From Psychrobacillus sp. FSL K6-2836 (GTDB taxonomy: Bacteria; Bacillota; Bacilli; Bacillales_A; Planococcaceae), in assembly GCF_038003085.1 (NCBI RefSeq), contig NZ_JBBOOM010000001.1, positions 372,001 through 436,000 of the forward strand: a DNA stretch of 64,000 bases, read 5' to 3'. The translations under genes were made by a program, and so were the position numbers. Every line of letters starts with the position of its first letter. Within the stretch, counting starts at the first letter, position 1. Of this stretch, positions 1-10,576 are shown piece after piece. The notes under the pieces were generated by a model. It was not told the origin of the DNA and did not search any database. It saw only the letters and a list, made by a program, of their open reading frames with translations.

Positions 1-962
1 AGATTTAACCGTGCCCCCACTTCATCCATCAAGTCGATTGCTTTATCTGGTAAAAATCGATCTTGAATATACCGCTGCGATAAAGTAACAAATGCTTGAA
101 TCGCTTCATCTGGATAGCGCACTTCATGGAAGTTTTCATACCGATCCTTAATACCATTTAAAATGTGAATCGTATCTTCTGTAGATGGTTCCTTCACAAT
201 AATTGGTTGGAAACGACGCTCAAGTGCAGCGTCTTTTTCGATTTGACGATATTCTTTCAACGTGGTTGCACCAATAAGTTGCAGTCCCCCACGCGCTAAA
301 GCGGGTTTCAAAATATTACCGGCATCCATTTTTGAACCTTCTGCCGTGCCTGCCCCAACGAGTAAGTGAATTTCATCAACAAATAAAATCACGTCTTTTC
401 GCGTTTGAAGTTCTTCGATTAATTGTTTCATTCGCTCTTCGAATTGTCCGCGAATGCCAGTGTTCGTTACGAGTGAGGCAACATCTAACAAGTACACTTG
501 TTTGTTCATCAATTTCCCAGGAACATCACCTTCGAGGATTTTCACTGCAAGTCCCTCTGCAATGGCTGTTTTACCAACACCCGGTTCACCAATTAAAACT
601 GGATTATTTTTATTTCTTCTATTTAACGTTTCAATGACGCGCTTTATTTCTTGATCACGTCCAATGACCGTATCAATCCGACCTTCTTGGGCATCGTTCG
701 ATAGATTTTTAGCAAGTTGATCTAACAAACTATTGCCTTGATGTTCCTCAGGTTGTCTCGTTTGTGTACGTGTCTGATGACTACCATCCGCTTGGAAAAA
801 ATGCTCTGCCTCTTTGCCAAATGACGGCATTTTTCCTGCAGTCAATTGTCCTTGAATATCTTGAAAACATACTTGACACAAATGCATTTGCATTCCTTGA
901 TGATTAACCTGTACTCTCAGACTCATCGTTGCGTCGTTCTTACTACACTGCTGACATTTCAT
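1..962 (-). CDS. clpE: ATP-dependent Clp protease ATP-binding subunit ClpE, 5' part (runs off window start)
   Basis: HSP100 unfoldase that feeds substrates to ClpP. Translating the minus strand from the ATG at 962 gives an N-terminal zinc finger with two CxxC pairs (CQQC near the start, CQVC around residue 32), a linker, and the first AAA+ module with Walker [10 protein letters not shown], Walker B FVDEIH, and GATT and ERRFQP motifs. The zinc finger plus absence of the ClpC-type N-domain repeats indicates ClpE. Only about 320 residues are present; the second AAA+ module lies beyond base 1. A strong GGAGG precedes the start by about 8 nt. Heat and stress control by CtsR is indicated by the upstream promoter and boxes. 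Confidence 0.93.
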   Translation of the reverse strand, partial: MKCQQCSKNDATMSLRVQVNHQGMQMHLCQVCFQDIQGQLTAGKMPSFGKEAEHFFQADGSHQTRTQTRQPEEHQGNSLLDQLAKNLSNDAQEGRIDTVIGRDQEIKRVIETLNRRNKNNPVLIGEPGVGKTAIAEGLAVKILEGDVPGKLMNKQVYLLDVASLVTNTGIRGQFEERMKQLIEELQTRKDVILFVDEIHLLVGAGTAEGSKMDAGNILKPALARGGLQLIGATTLKEYRQIEKDAALERRFQPIIVKEPSTEDTIHILNGIKDRYENFHEVRYPDEAIQAFVTLSQRYIQDRFLPDKAIDLMDEVGARLN

Positions 963-993
963 ATTCGTTTCCTCCTATATATAACTATTTGAC

Positions 994-1010
994 TTTGACT
1001 ATATTTAACC
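994..1010 (-). promoter_or_regulatory. CtsR operator, downstream box
   Basis: Minus-strand heptads GGTTAAA-TAT-AGTCAAA, one mismatch from the CtsR consensus (RGTCAAA-NAN-RGTCAAA). An extra TTTGACT heptad continues at 988-994. Confidence 0.75.
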
Positions 1011-1019
1011 TTTGAGGTT

Positions 1020-1048
1020 AGTATACACTGACCTATTTTGACTTTCAA
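1020..1048 (-). promoter_or_regulatory. SigA promoter of clpE
   Basis: On the minus strand TTGAAA (1043-1048) is separated by exactly 17 bp from TATACT (1020-1025). One CtsR box fills the spacer and another lies just downstream, a layout suited to repression by RNA polymerase occlusion. Confidence 0.8.
1027..1043 (-). promoter_or_regulatory. CtsR operator overlapping the clpE promoter
   Basis: Minus-strand heptads AGTCAAA-ATA-GGTCAGT lie between the -35 and -10 of the clpE promoter. The match is good, with two changes in the second heptad. Two boxes together make CtsR control of clpE likely. Confidence 0.75.
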
Positions 1049-1137
1049 ATAAGATGCTTAGCTTTGGAACGGATTTTGCTTTTTGATAAGTAAGCTAAAT
1101 GACTATTTTCAGACAGAGTTGTGTCGCTAAGATACAT

Positions 1138-1187
1138 GAAAAAAGAGCTATCCATTAGTCAGGAATGACTTTTGAACAGCTTTTTAC
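1138..1187 (-). terminator. Probable intrinsic terminator between yqkE and clpE
   Basis: The minus strand forms AAAAAGCT...AGCTCTTTTTT with an inner AGTCA/TGACT stem. It lies in the non-coding stretch 1049-1383, which otherwise holds only the terminator at 1331-1374. Confidence 0.45.
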
Positions 1188-1330
1188 AGTTAGCCAAAAT
1201 AGAGCAATTTCAGTATGCTTCCTTTCGATACCTGTAGCTCAAAAACTTCCACGTTTAAGAATATATTGGTTTAACAGACTATTATTAATTACATTATGTG
1301 ATTTAATATTTTATATTTAATATCAAACAA

Positions 1331-1374
1331 AAAAACAGTCTAGAAAATCCGATTATTGGATTTCTAAACTGTTT
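1331..1374 (-). terminator. Terminator downstream of yqkE
   Basis: Inverted repeat AAACAGT...AGAAATCC / GGATTTTCT...ACTGTTT, followed on the minus strand by a run of seven T. It closes the thiolase-yqkE transcript. Confidence 0.8.
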
Positions 1375-1383
1375 GTAATTCAC

Positions 1384-1638
1384 TTAAAACTTTGAACCAC
1401 CAAAGCCATATTCATCTAGTAGTTCTTCAAACGATTTGTTTTTTTCTTTTTCTTTCTTTTCGAAAGCTAGCTGTGCTTGTCGTTCTTCTTCTTTTTCTTG
1501 TTCAGCGGTTACTAACTGTTTCTTCGTTTCTTTTAATTTCGCAAGAACGTCAGAGGAAAGCTGATCGGACAATGAATTACCTTCTTCTATTTGCTTAGCT
1601 GGCTTTACCTGTTGTTGTCTTTGTTTTTTCTTCGCCAT
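1384..1638 (-). CDS. yqkE: YqkE-like small charged protein (DUF3886)
   Basis: 84-residue, highly charged protein with a Lys-rich start and a long Glu/Lys/Gln helix (about residues 40-70, probably coiled coil). It ends in the family motif NKSFEELLDE, typical of YqkE/DUF3886 proteins. No function is established for the family. The ATG at 1638 is preferred over an upstream GTG because AAGGTG then sits 6 nt ahead. It lies 15 nt downstream of the thiolase gene, so the two are probably co-transcribed. Confidence 0.8.
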   Translation of the reverse strand: MAKKKQRQQQVKPAKQIEEGNSLSDQLSSDVLAKLKETKKQLVTAEQEKEEERQAQLAFEKKEKEKNKSFEELLDEYGFGGSKF

Positions 1639-1653
1639 TTTGTTCACCTTCTT

Positions 1654-2838
1654 TTATGAGCGTTTAACTATAGTTGCGACCCCTTGTCCGCCACCGATAC
1701 AAAGTGTAGCAAGACCTGTTTTCACATCTCTCTTCTCCATTTCATGAAGTAAAGAAACGAATATACGTGCACCACTAGCCCCAATCGGATGACCTAATGC
1801 AATCGCTCCACCATTTACGTTTAGTATATCATGGTTAAAGGATAGTTCTCTATCAACAGCGATCGATTGTGCTGCAAAAGCTTCATTCGCTTCGATTAAA
1901 TCTATATCCGCTAATGTGATTTGAGATTTGTTTAATACTTTTTTCACTGCCTCCACGGGACCAATTCCCATGATGCTTGGATCCACTCCTGCAGATGCAT
2001 TTGCTACAATTGTCGCTACTGGTTTAAGTCCAAGTTCATCCGCTTTAGCTTTTGACATGACCACAACGGCTGCCGCTCCATCATTAATACCTGAAGCATT
2101 ACCAGCAGTTACAGAGCCGTCTTTTTTAAAGGCAGGACGCAGCCCCGCTAATTTTTCTTCAGTAGAACCTTTCTTCGGATACTCATCTTTTGAAAAGACA
2201 ATTGGATCTCCTTTTCTCTGAGGAATTTCTACGGACACGATTTCATCAGCAAACTTACCTTCTTCTATCGCTTGCGCAGCTCTTGCCTGTGAACGTGCGG
2301 AAAATTTATCTTGTTCTTCTCTAGTAATATTATATTGATCACATAGATTTTCAGCCGTCACACCCATATGATAATCATTAAATGCACACCATAGACCATC
2401 TGAAATCATGCTATCTACTATCTTTTGATCGCCCATACGGAAGCCATCTCTAGCATTTTTCAATAAATACGGAGATTGGCTCATGTTTTCCATACCACCT
2501 GCAACAATAATATCTGCGTCCCCTGCAATAATAGCTTGAGTAGCAAGATGTATTGCTTTTAAGCCAGAACCACATACTTTATTAATAGTTAATGCAGAAA
2601 CTGAATGTGGTAATCCAGCTTGAATTGATGCCTGTCTTGCAGGATTTTGACCTAACCCCGCTTGAAGGACGTTCCCCATTATTACTTCGTCCACTGCATC
2701 CTTTGAAACCCCTGCTTTTTCTAACGCCTTTTCAATAACAATAGCACCTAGTTTAGTAGCTGGCACATCTTTTAAAGCTCCTTGAAATGAACCAATTGCA
2801 GTTCTAACTGCACTTACGATTACAACTTCATTTGTCAC
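1654..2838 (-). CDS. Acetyl-CoA C-acetyltransferase (thiolase)
   Basis: Condenses two acetyl-CoA to acetoacetyl-CoA, or runs in reverse in degradation. The 394 residues match full-length type II thiolases. The acyl-accepting cysteine is in [10 protein letters not shown] (C89), the catalytic histidine is in [10 protein letters not shown], and the C-terminal cysteine is in LCIGGGQG. The start is GTG at 2838 with GGAGG 7 nt upstream; the nearby ATG is followed at once by TGA. It is divergent from an HMG-CoA lyase, which makes acetoacetate from HMG-CoA, so the pair plausibly serves leucine or ketone-body breakdown. B. subtilis MmgA/YhfS are family relatives; orthology is not resolved here. Confidence 0.92.
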   Translation of the reverse strand: MTNEVVIVSAVRTAIGSFQGALKDVPATKLGAIVIEKALEKAGVSKDAVDEVIMGNVLQAGLGQNPARQASIQAGLPHSVSALTINKVCGSGLKAIHLATQAIIAGDADIIVAGGMENMSQSPYLLKNARDGFRMGDQKIVDSMISDGLWCAFNDYHMGVTAENLCDQYNITREEQDKFSARSQARAAQAIEEGKFADEIVSVEIPQRKGDPIVFSKDEYPKKGSTEEKLAGLRPAFKKDGSVTAGNASGINDGAAAVVVMSKAKADELGLKPVATIVANASAGVDPSIMGIGPVEAVKKVLNKSQITLADIDLIEANEAFAAQSIAVDRELSFNHDILNVNGGAIALGHPIGASGARIFVSLLHEMEKRDVKTGLATLCIGGGQGVATIVKRS

Positions 2839-2944
2839 ATGATTTCCTCCTTGTTTCCCCTGTATTAAACAAACTTCTACAAAGCAAAATTTAAATTTGC
2901 TTGTTTAACCATCCTTTCTTTACAATAAAGAGGGAGGGATGATT

Positions 2945-3841
2945 ATGTTTAGTTTACCAAATAAAGTGACAATTATCGAGGTAGGTCCAAGAGACGGTTT
3001 GCAAAATGAGAAAAATGAAGTGCCAACCGAAGTAAAATTAGCTTTTATCGAAAGACTGCAACTTGCAGGAATAGAGGAAATGGAATTAACTTCTTTCGTA
3101 TCGCCAAAATGGGTGCCACAAATGAAAGATGCAAACGAAATAGTTAACCGAGTAAACAGGGTAGGAAGACAACTCGTACTAACACCTAATAATAAAGGTG
3201 TTGAATTAGCCAAACAATCCGGCGCACAGTGTTTTGCTGTATTTGTTGGCGTTTCTAACAGTTTTAATAAAAAAAATATTAACAAATCTACGAAAGAAAG
3301 TATGGATGAACTTAGACCTATTGTGGGAAAACTATTACAAGAAGGTCATTTTGTGCGTGCTTGTGTTTCCACAGCTTTTTATTGTCCATATGAGGGTAAA
3401 ATAGATTCATCGGACACGTTAGCATTGTGCAAGGAATTCGTTTCATGGGGTGTAAACGAACTTAGCGTAGCTGACACAATCGGAATGGCGAATCCACAGG
3501 AAAGCTATGAATTATTCGACTCGTTAAAGAAAGAATTCCCAGCCACTCTTATTACCGCTCATTTTCACGATACTAGAAAAATGGGTATAGCCAATATTTT
3601 TGCTAGCTTACAAGCCGGGATTAATCGATTTGATACCTCTGCTGGCGGCCTAGGTGGATGCCCTTTTGCACCGGGTGCTACAGGAAATGTAGCAACCGAG
3701 GATGTTGTGAATATGCTACATCAAATGGGTATTGGGACGAATATAAATCTGGACTTATTGCTTAAAGCTGTAGAAGTAGTTGAACCTTATGTGTCAAGAC
3801 CGATAGACACGGGAATGTATAAACTATTTAAAAGTAAGTAG
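2945..3841 (+). CDS. Hydroxymethylglutaryl-CoA lyase (MvaB/YngG-like)
   Basis: Cleaves 3-hydroxy-3-methylglutaryl-CoA to acetyl-CoA and acetoacetate, the last step of leucine degradation. The DRE-TIM barrel motif EVGPRDGLQNE is at the N-terminus, metal ligands are in AHFHDTRKMG, and the HMG-CoA lyase signature with its catalytic Cys is in GGLGGCPFAPGATGN. An ATG at 2939 abuts the GGGAGGG ribosome site, so the second ATG (2945, 6 nt spacing) is the better start. The next gene begins 11 nt downstream, suggesting an operon. Confidence 0.92.
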   Translation: MFSLPNKVTIIEVGPRDGLQNEKNEVPTEVKLAFIERLQLAGIEEMELTSFVSPKWVPQMKDANEIVNRVNRVGRQLVLTPNNKGVELAKQSGAQCFAVFVGVSNSFNKKNINKSTKESMDELRPIVGKLLQEGHFVRACVSTAFYCPYEGKIDSSDTLALCKEFVSWGVNELSVADTIGMANPQESYELFDSLKKEFPATLITAHFHDTRKMGIANIFASLQAGINRFDTSAGGLGGCPFAPGATGNVATEDVVNMLHQMGIGTNINLDLLLKAVEVVEPYVSRPIDTGMYKLFKSK

Positions 3842-3852
3842 GGGTTGATCAG

Positions 3853-4785
3853 ATGAAGAAACGTGTAATTATTTGGACGAGTATTTTTACTAGTGTATTG
3901 ACAGCTATGGCTACGTTCTTTGGTTTCTTTGTAACTAATAGGCTTATGTATATGAAGAAAAAAGAAAATGATTTTATATTAAACCGTGAAATTACATCTA
4001 AACGATTAGATGAAGCCTGGTTTAACGCTGTAAATAAAACGGAACAATGGATTGAATCTAAAAATGGCTATTCATTAAAGGCTATTTTTGTCGAACCATT
4101 AGAAACAAATAATTATGTCGTGATTTGCCATGGAGTTACAGAAAATAAAATAAACTCATTACGTTTTGTTCGTATGTTCGAACGACTCGGCTTTAATAGT
4201 GTCGTCTACGATCATCGCAGACATGGTGATTCCGGTGGCAAGACAACGAGTTTTGGCTTTTATGAAAAAATAGATTTACAATCTATTGTTGAAGCAGTCA
4301 GAGAAAGAGCTGGAAAGAATGCAGTATTAGGTATCCACGGAGAATCTATGGGAGCAGCCACGACACTATTATATGGTGGATCCATAATAGATGACGCTGA
4401 CTTTTATATTTCAGATTGTGCATTTTCGGATTTTGAACAGCAAGTTTATCATATAATGACACAAACAACTCCTCTTCGAACTAGTCTTGCCATTCGATTT
4501 GCTAATTTATTTTTAAAGCTTCGTGATGGATATACGTTAAATCTCGTTTCACCTATTGATGTTATTGACAAAATCGAAAAACCTGTATTGTTTATCCACA
4601 GCTTGCAGGATGATTTTATCTTACCTAAGATGACGGAAGATTTATATGAAAAAAAACAAGGTCCAAAAACATTAAAATTGTTTGATATAGGTGAACATGC
4701 TAAATCCTTCAATGAAAACAGCAAGGAATATGAGCAAGTTGTTGCAGATTTCCTACAAGAAAATGGCTTGCTAAACAAGAAGTAA
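3853..4785 (+). CDS. YqkD-like membrane-anchored alpha/beta hydrolase
   Basis: 310-residue serine hydrolase with one N-terminal membrane segment (about residues 5-27), so probably attached to the outer face of the membrane. The nucleophile elbow is GESMG in LGIHGESMGAA, the acid is the Asp pair in SLQDDFILP, and the histidine is in GEHAKS. An oxyanion-type HGVTENK motif precedes the core. B. subtilis YqkD has this architecture, and yqkE also occurs nearby here. Substrate unknown. Eleven nucleotides separate it from the HMG-CoA lyase gene. Confidence 0.8.
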   Translation: MKKRVIIWTSIFTSVLTAMATFFGFFVTNRLMYMKKKENDFILNREITSKRLDEAWFNAVNKTEQWIESKNGYSLKAIFVEPLETNNYVVICHGVTENKINSLRFVRMFERLGFNSVVYDHRRHGDSGGKTTSFGFYEKIDLQSIVEAVRERAGKNAVLGIHGESMGAATTLLYGGSIIDDADFYISDCAFSDFEQQVYHIMTQTTPLRTSLAIRFANLFLKLRDGYTLNLVSPIDVIDKIEKPVLFIHSLQDDFILPKMTEDLYEKKQGPKTLKLFDIGEHAKSFNENSKEYEQVVADFLQENGLLNKK

Positions 4786-4867
4786 TCGAGAACTGATTTG
4801 ATTTGAAAGATCCTCACTTTCATTGGGCGAATTATTTAGAATGCATAAAGTCTAATTATTTTCTATT

Positions 4868-4899
4868 CAAAAAAAGCACTCAGCCGAGTGCTTTTTTTA
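4868..4899. terminator. Bidirectional terminator between convergent hydrolase and yneF
   Basis: GCACTC/GAGTGC stem with an A-run on the left and T-run on the right, so it works on both strands. It overlaps the last bases of yneF. Confidence 0.9.
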
Positions 4900-5115
4900 T
4901 TTTTGCATTTTATTCATTTGATTCATCATTTGTTTAACTTGTTTTTCTGAAGGCTTGCGACCCATTTGCGCCATCATCATACGAAGCATTTGTTCATTAA
5001 TAGGTGGGTTTTCTTTTAAGTATTTCATCATATATTGACGTGCCGCAAAGAAACCGATTGCCGCACCAGCGATTAACGCAACGATTATAATAACAATCCA
5101 AATCCATGTTTGCAT
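4897..5115 (-). CDS. yneF: YneF, UPF0154 small membrane protein
   Basis: 72 residues: one N-terminal membrane helix (about residues 4-24) followed by a Met-, Lys- and Gln-rich cytoplasmic tail with [21 protein letters not shown], which is characteristic of UPF0154. Function unknown. GGAGG lies about 8 nt before the ATG. As in B. subtilis it lies next to tkt. Confidence 0.92.
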   Translation of the reverse strand: MQTWIWIVIIIVALIAGAAIGFFAARQYMMKYLKENPPINEQMLRMMMAQMGRKPSEKQVKQMMNQMNKMQK

Positions 5116-5202
5116 ATTTTCTCCTCCTTTATGTTCTTATCTACGTGTACAAGACACCACTGAAAATTATACTATATATTCTTTTGGCATACTATATAAA
5201 TT

Positions 5203-5252
5203 AAAATTAAAAAGCAATTCGAATACTTTATATCCAAAGTATTCGAATTGCT
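5203..5252 (-). terminator. tkt terminator
   Basis: Perfect 17-bp stem (5213-5229 with 5236-5252) with a 6-nt loop, followed on the minus strand by TTTTTAATTTTAA. Confidence 0.9.
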
Positions 5253-5263
5253 CGTACATCTTT

Positions 5264-7264
5264 TTACTTTTGAAGTAATGCTTTCATTTTCGCAACTATG
5301 TTTTCTACCGAGAAGCCATATTCTTTCATAACAATTTCACCTGGAGCACTTGCACCAAATTTGTCTATAGCAATGACGTCTCCTTCAAATCCAACATAAC
5401 GGTGCCATCCTAATGATGCACCCATTTCAATCGCAAGACGTTTCGTTAAATGAGATGGTAATACACTGTTTTTATAAGCAGCATCTTGTTTCTCAAACAA
5501 ATCCCATGAAGGCATAGATACAACAGAAACCTCAATTCCTTCTTTAGAAAGTGCTTGTTGCGCTTCCACAGCAAGACTTACTTCTGAACCAGTTGCAAGT
5601 AAGATTGCTTCCGCTTTCTCATTAGGCGCTGCAACATAAGCTCCTTTTGAAACTCCTTCTTTAGCCAGTTCAACTGAATTTTCTAAAGTCGGCAAGTTTT
5701 GTCTAGAAAGAACTAAAACTGTAGGTTTATGTTTAGATGATACAGCTAGTTTCCAAGCTTCTGCTGTTTCATTTGCATCCGCTGGACGGATTACAGATAA
5801 ACCAGGCATTGCTCGTAAAGAAGCTAAATGTTCAACCGGCTCATGAGTTGGGCCATCTTCTCCGACAGCGATGCTATCATGCGTAAATACATACGTTACA
5901 GGAAGTCCCATTAATGCAGATAATCGAATTGCTGGTCTAACATAATCACTAAATACGAAGAATGTTCCACCAAATACATTTAGTCCACCGTGTAAAGCCA
6001 TTCCATTTAAAGCAGTTCCCATTGCAAATTCGCGTACACCGAACCAAATATTTTTTCCAGCATAGTTATCTGATGAGAAGTCTCCAACATTTTTCATAGT
6101 AGTTTTATTTGAACCAGCTAAATCGGCACTTCCACCAAAGAACGAAGGTAAGTTTTGTGCAATTGCATTGATCGCTTCTCCAGAAGCAGAGCGAGTAGCA
6201 TGAGAAGTACCAGTTTCGTAAGATTTAAGCGCATCTGCAAAGTTTTCAGGTAATTCACCAGAAATTGCAGTTTTAAGCGTAGAAGCTAACTCTGGAAATT
6301 CAGACTCATATGCATTAAGTTTCTCATTCCAAATGGACTCTTCTTGAACACCTAAACGTTCTGATGCTTGTTTGAACGTATCGTATACTTCTTCCGGCAC
6401 ATAGAAGTCCTCTTCAAATAACCATTTATATTCTGCTTTAGCTAAAAGTGTTTCATCTTTTCCTAATGGCATACCATGAGCATCTGACTTACCAGAACGG
6501 TTAGGAGAGCCAAATCCAATTACAGTTTTCACTTCAATAATTGTTGGTTTGTCATTTTGAGATTTCGCTTTTTCAATAGCATTTGAAATTTCTTCAATAT
6601 CATTTCCGTCTTTAACATGAATATAGTTCCAACCATATGAATCAAAACGTTTTTCTACATTTTCTGAGAATGATTTAGCTAAATCACCATCTAAAGAAAT
6701 ATCATTACTATCATATAATACAATCAATTTATCCAATTGAAGATGTCCAGCTAGTGAAATTGCTTCTGCAGCTACACCTTCCATTAAATCGCCATCACCA
6801 CATAATGCAAACGTATAATGGTCAATAATGGAGTGGTTTTCTTTATTGTACGTAGCCGCTAAATGTGCCTCAGCCATCGCCATTCCTACTGCCATTCCAA
6901 TACCTTGACCAAGTGGTCCTGTTGTTGCTTCTACACCTGCAGTATGACCAAACTCTGGATGTCCGGGTGTTTTAGAATCCCATTGTCTAAAGTTCTTAAT
7001 CTCCTCCATTGGTAAATCATAGCCACCAAGATGAAGTAGACTATACAGTAACATAGAACCATGACCTGCCGATAACACAAAGCGATCACGGTTGAACCAT
7101 GTTGGGTTACTTGGATTATGGCGTAAATGTTTTGTCCATAATGTGTAAGCCATTGGTGCTGCCCCCATTGGTAAACCAGGGTGACCAGAATTTGCTTTAT
7201 CGATTGCATCAATAGATAAAGTTCGAATCGTATTAATTGCTAATAAATCGGATTGTAATGACAT
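5264..7264 (-). CDS. tkt: Transketolase
   Basis: Thiamine-diphosphate enzyme of the pentose phosphate pathway moving two-carbon ketol units between sugar phosphates. Seen: substrate motif [12 protein letters not shown] near the N-terminus, the ThDP/Mg motif beginning [10 protein letters not shown] and ending near SNDISLDGD, and the pyrimidine-domain motif [20 protein letters not shown]. About 666 residues, normal for the family. The ATG at 7264 is chosen because GAGAGG lies 9 nt upstream; ATGs further out overlap the ribosome site. Monocistronic by its own terminator. Confidence 0.96.
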   Translation of the reverse strand: MSLQSDLLAINTIRTLSIDAIDKANSGHPGLPMGAAPMAYTLWTKHLRHNPSNPTWFNRDRFVLSAGHGSMLLYSLLHLGGYDLPMEEIKNFRQWDSKTPGHPEFGHTAGVEATTGPLGQGIGMAVGMAMAEAHLAATYNKENHSIIDHYTFALCGDGDLMEGVAAEAISLAGHLQLDKLIVLYDSNDISLDGDLAKSFSENVEKRFDSYGWNYIHVKDGNDIEEISNAIEKAKSQNDKPTIIEVKTVIGFGSPNRSGKSDAHGMPLGKDETLLAKAEYKWLFEEDFYVPEEVYDTFKQASERLGVQEESIWNEKLNAYESEFPELASTLKTAISGELPENFADALKSYETGTSHATRSASGEAINAIAQNLPSFFGGSADLAGSNKTTMKNVGDFSSDNYAGKNIWFGVREFAMGTALNGMALHGGLNVFGGTFFVFSDYVRPAIRLSALMGLPVTYVFTHDSIAVGEDGPTHEPVEHLASLRAMPGLSVIRPADANETAEAWKLAVSSKHKPTVLVLSRQNLPTLENSVELAKEGVSKGAYVAAPNEKAEAILLATGSEVSLAVEAQQALSKEGIEVSVVSMPSWDLFEKQDAAYKNSVLPSHLTKRLAIEMGASLGWHRYVGFEGDVIAIDKFGASAPGEIVMKEYGFSVENIVAKMKALLQK

Positions 7265-7350
7265 GAATGACATCCTCTCAAACAAATTTTTTCTATATTT
7301 CTAGTTTAGACAAGAATGTCTGTATTATCAATGGTTTCTGAAATGATTAA

Positions 7351-7590
7351 TTAATTCAGAAACTTTCCCTTCTTCGCTTCTTGAACTTTTACAGGTGTTA
7401 CATCGTTTCCTTCAGGGTCGATTATTTTCACACTTTCGATAGTATCTCTCATAGTGGAGCGGAAAGTTTCCAAATATTCTTTGCGTAAAGAGCTTTGTTC
7501 TTTTGCCTCTTCAATAGAAAGTCCTGATGTTTTTGATTTTCTAGATAACTCACTAATTCTTGCTAATTTTTCTTTGCTTAACAATTTCAT
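7351..7590 (-). CDS. ynzC: YnzC, DUF896 (UPF0291) protein
   Basis: 79-residue helical protein with the family patterns KEKLARISELSRKSK, LRKEYLETFR and VTPVKV. In B. subtilis ynzC belongs to the SOS-induced yneA-yneB-ynzC operon; gene order is the same here. However, a hairpin terminator overlapping the end of yneB separates them, so expression of ynzC may depend on read-through. Biochemical role not established. Confidence 0.92.
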   Translation of the reverse strand: MKLLSKEKLARISELSRKSKTSGLSIEEAKEQSSLRKEYLETFRSTMRDTIESVKIIDPEGNDVTPVKVQEAKKGKFLN

Positions 7591-7625
7591 TTCATCCTTT
7601 CACTTTATCTTTATATAAAGGTAAG

Positions 7626-8612
<987 letters not shown>

Positions 8613-8629
8613 AAAAAATACCCCCTAAT

Positions 8630-8643
8630 AGAATGTGCGTTCG
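8630..8643. promoter_or_regulatory. LexA (DinR) box, yneA-proximal
   Basis: AGAATGTGCGTTCG, close to the Bacillus SOS consensus CGAAC-N4-GTTCG with changes in the left half. Confidence 0.55.
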
Positions 8644-8657
8644 TAATTCGTAACTTA

Positions 8658-8686
8658 ATAATAATGCGAACATTTGTTTTTGTCAA
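8658..8686 (-). promoter_or_regulatory. yneA promoter
   Basis: TTGACA (8681-8686) and TATTAT (8658-8663) on the minus strand with a 17-bp spacer that contains a LexA box. Confidence 0.8.
8667..8680. promoter_or_regulatory. LexA (DinR) box inside the yneA promoter
   Basis: CGAACATTTGTTTT, left half perfect, lying between the yneA -35 and -10. Confidence 0.8.
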
Positions 8687-8694
8687 CAATAATT

Positions 8695-8708
8695 AGAACC
8701 TATGTTTG
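8695..8708. promoter_or_regulatory. LexA (DinR) box at the lexA promoter
   Basis: AGAACCTATGTTTG overlaps the -35 of lexA, consistent with autorepression. Confidence 0.8.
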
Positions 8709-8734
8709 CATTATTTTTGGTCGCCTGTTATACT
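8706..8734 (+). promoter_or_regulatory. lexA promoter
   Basis: TTGCAT, 17-bp spacer, TATACT, with an extended -10 TGT. Confidence 0.8.
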
Positions 8735-8786
8735 ATTTATAAGATAGAAAAGGATAGAGATTAATTACTCTAAAAGAGGTGAGCAT

Positions 8787-9407
8787 ATGAAAAAAGCATC
8801 TAAAAGACAGGAAGACATCCTAGCTTTTATAAAAGAAGAAGTTCGAAAAAAAGGATATCCGCCGTCTGTTCGAGAAATAGGCGAAGCTGTGGGCTTGGCA
8901 TCCAGCTCAACTGTTCATGGACATTTAGCCCGACTGGAAAGTAAAGGACTAATAAGAAGAGACCCAACCAAACCACGTGCCATTGAGATTCTTGATGGAT
9001 TAGGAAGTATTGCCGAAAAACAAAATGTGGTACATGTACCACTTGTAGGTAAAGTTACTGCGGGTATTCCAATTACAGCAATTGAAAATATTGAAGAGTT
9101 TTTCCCACTTCCAGAAACTTTCGGAACTGCTGATGATAATTTATTTATGTTGGAAATTATGGGTAATAGTATGATTGAGGCAGGTATATTGAATGGCGAC
9201 TATGTCGTTGTAAAACAACAGCAATCGGCAAATAATGGCGATATTGTCGTTGCAATGACAGAAGAGGATGAAGCAACCGTTAAACGATTCTTTAAGGAAA
9301 AGTCTTACTTCCGTTTACAACCTGAGAATTCATCCATGGAACCTATCATCGTAAATTCTGTTAGCATTCTCGGAAAAGTCGTTGGCGTTTATCGCAATAT
9401 TCAATAG
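8787..9407 (+). CDS. lexA: SOS response repressor LexA
   Basis: 206 residues. N-terminal winged helix ([24 protein letters not shown]) binds the SOS box. The C-terminal S24 self-cleavage domain has the scissile Ala92-Gly93 bond (VTAGIP), nucleophile Ser128 (MGNSMI) and general base Lys166 (EATVKRFF). All residues needed for RecA-stimulated autocleavage are present. Divergent from yneA with shared LexA boxes; a further LexA box lies at 22867 in this window. Confidence 0.97.
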   Translation: MKKASKRQEDILAFIKEEVRKKGYPPSVREIGEAVGLASSSTVHGHLARLESKGLIRRDPTKPRAIEILDGLGSIAEKQNVVHVPLVGKVTAGIPITAIENIEEFFPLPETFGTADDNLFMLEIMGNSMIEAGILNGDYVVVKQQQSANNGDIVVAMTEEDEATVKRFFKEKSYFRLQPENSSMEPIIVNSVSILGKVVGVYRNIQ

Positions 9408-9465
9408 ATATGCAGACTTGACAAAATAGATATTTATACGTAAGATTACGAAGAGCCGATATCAT

Positions 9466-9498
9466 ATTTCAACGAAAAGTGGACATTTTCGTTGAAAT
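9466..9498. repeat. Perfect 13-bp inverted repeat downstream of lexA
   Basis: ATTTCAACGAAAA (9466-9478) and its exact reverse complement (9486-9498) around a 7-nt loop. No T-run follows, so it is not itself an obvious terminator. It sits six bases before one. Possibly an mRNA 3' structure or a protein-binding palindrome. Confidence 0.7.
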
Positions 9499-9503
9499 CA
9501 TCG

Positions 9504-9544
9504 AAAAACCCCTTTACCTTTATGGTTGAGGGGTTTTATTTTTT
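9504..9544 (+). terminator. lexA terminator
   Basis: AAAACCCCT/AGGGGTTTT stem followed by TATTTTTTT. Confidence 0.85.
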
Positions 9545-9590
9545 TAAAAATTGTAGTTATTAACATATTTATTTTATCTCTTAGAAGTTT

Positions 9591-10166
9591 TTATTTCTTC
9601 TTTAAAGCTGCTAAAGTTTTTGGTCCTACTATTCCATCAACTATTAAGCTATTGTTTTTTTGAAAATCTTTAATTGCTGCAATAGTTAATGGTCCCTCTA
9701 TCCCATCAATCACCAGTTTATAACCTACTGTATTTAAAAGCTTCTGTACTTCTGATACACTTATTTCACTTATATAATATAATGGATTCACTGCATTCGG
9801 CTGACCAGCCTCATACGATGGTTTGTGAATTTCAAAATGTAAGTGTATTCCTGTACTATTGCCTGTAGTACCTTTAATACCAATTTGTTCTCCTTGTTTA
9901 ACACTTTGTCCAACTTTAACGGAAATAGATTTTAAATGTGCATATAAGGTTTCATACTTTTTACCATTCAATGTGTGGGCAATCGTTATAGTATTTCCAT
10001 ACCCTCCTATAACTTTTGCTCTCGTCACGACACCACTTGCGGCTGCTTTTATAGCCGGACTCCCATCACTTCCTATATCTACACCTTTATGCACTTTAAT
10101 CGCATTATTCTTTCGAGTTTCCCCAAAACGCGATGTAATTTTTCCTTCGCTTGGTCTGATAAACAT
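9591..10166 (-). CDS. M23 peptidase with C-terminal peptidoglycan-binding domain
   Basis: 191 residues. LytM-type zinc endopeptidase core (residues about 10-130) with ligands in HKGVDIG and GIHLHFEIH, and the typical LYAHL and GSTG-like glycine motifs. A type-1 peptidoglycan-binding repeat follows at about 135-190 (VQKLLNTVGY ... VDGIEGPLTIAAIKDFQ). There is no signal peptide, unlike cell-wall hydrolases exported by Sec. The layout resembles phage endolysins or spore-lysis enzymes released inside the mother cell. Preceded by a good GGGAGG site. Confidence 0.85.
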   Translation of the reverse strand: MFIRPSEGKITSRFGETRKNNAIKVHKGVDIGSDGSPAIKAAASGVVTRAKVIGGYGNTITIAHTLNGKKYETLYAHLKSISVKVGQSVKQGEQIGIKGTTGNSTGIHLHFEIHKPSYEAGQPNAVNPLYYISEISVSEVQKLLNTVGYKLVIDGIEGPLTIAAIKDFQKNNSLIVDGIVGPKTLAALKKK

Positions 10167-10390
10167 AGTTTTACCTCCCTTCTCTTTTAAGTAGAGATTT
10201 AATCCCTCGTATTAGTTAATGCTCGCATGACTATGAACAATTAGCCTTTTGACATAATACTTATCAAATAAATTAGAGCAGAAGGTTCAAACTGCGAAAA
10301 TATGGGTATTAATATTTATAATAAGATATAGGTTAAAATAATTATATAAATTTCATGTCAGCTTAAATAACTATAAAGGGGCAATAACTT

Positions 10391-10561
10391 ATGAAACTAA
10401 TTATGGAGGAACTAAAAAAACTCATAAATGATTACTATAGATGCAATAACTATCAACTGAAACAACAGATTTTGATCGATATTAACCTGTTAAAGGATGC
10501 AATAAGAATTTTAGAAAAAAGTAAATTAGAAATAATCACAAAAAGCTCACTTGGTTTTTAA
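10391..10561 (+). CDS. 56-residue hypothetical protein, copy A of a paralogous pair
   Basis: Starts ATG after AAGGGG. Sequence features: helix-forming, with the core DYYRCNN...QQILIDINLLKDAI. The same core recurs in another 56-residue protein at 11696-11866 (DYYKCPF...EQILIDINLLTDAL), so both are real coding genes. The two copies bracket the surface-type protein at 10810. The stop codon lies inside the terminator hairpin. No family recognised; one conserved Cys and paired Tyr residues are notable. Confidence 0.75.
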   Translation: MKLIMEELKKLINDYYRCNNYQLKQQILIDINLLKDAIRILEKSKLEIITKSSLGF

Positions 10562-10576
10562 CCAAGTGAGCTTTTT
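10541..10576 (+). terminator. Terminator overlapping the stop of the 56-residue gene A
   Basis: 16-bp perfect stem (10541-10556/10560-10575), 3-nt loop, T-run inside the right arm. Confidence 0.9.

Noticed and set aside
9591-10166. M23 peptidase as the sign of a prophage
   Set aside because: No holin, tail or capsid genes nearby; a lone endolysin-like gene is not enough.
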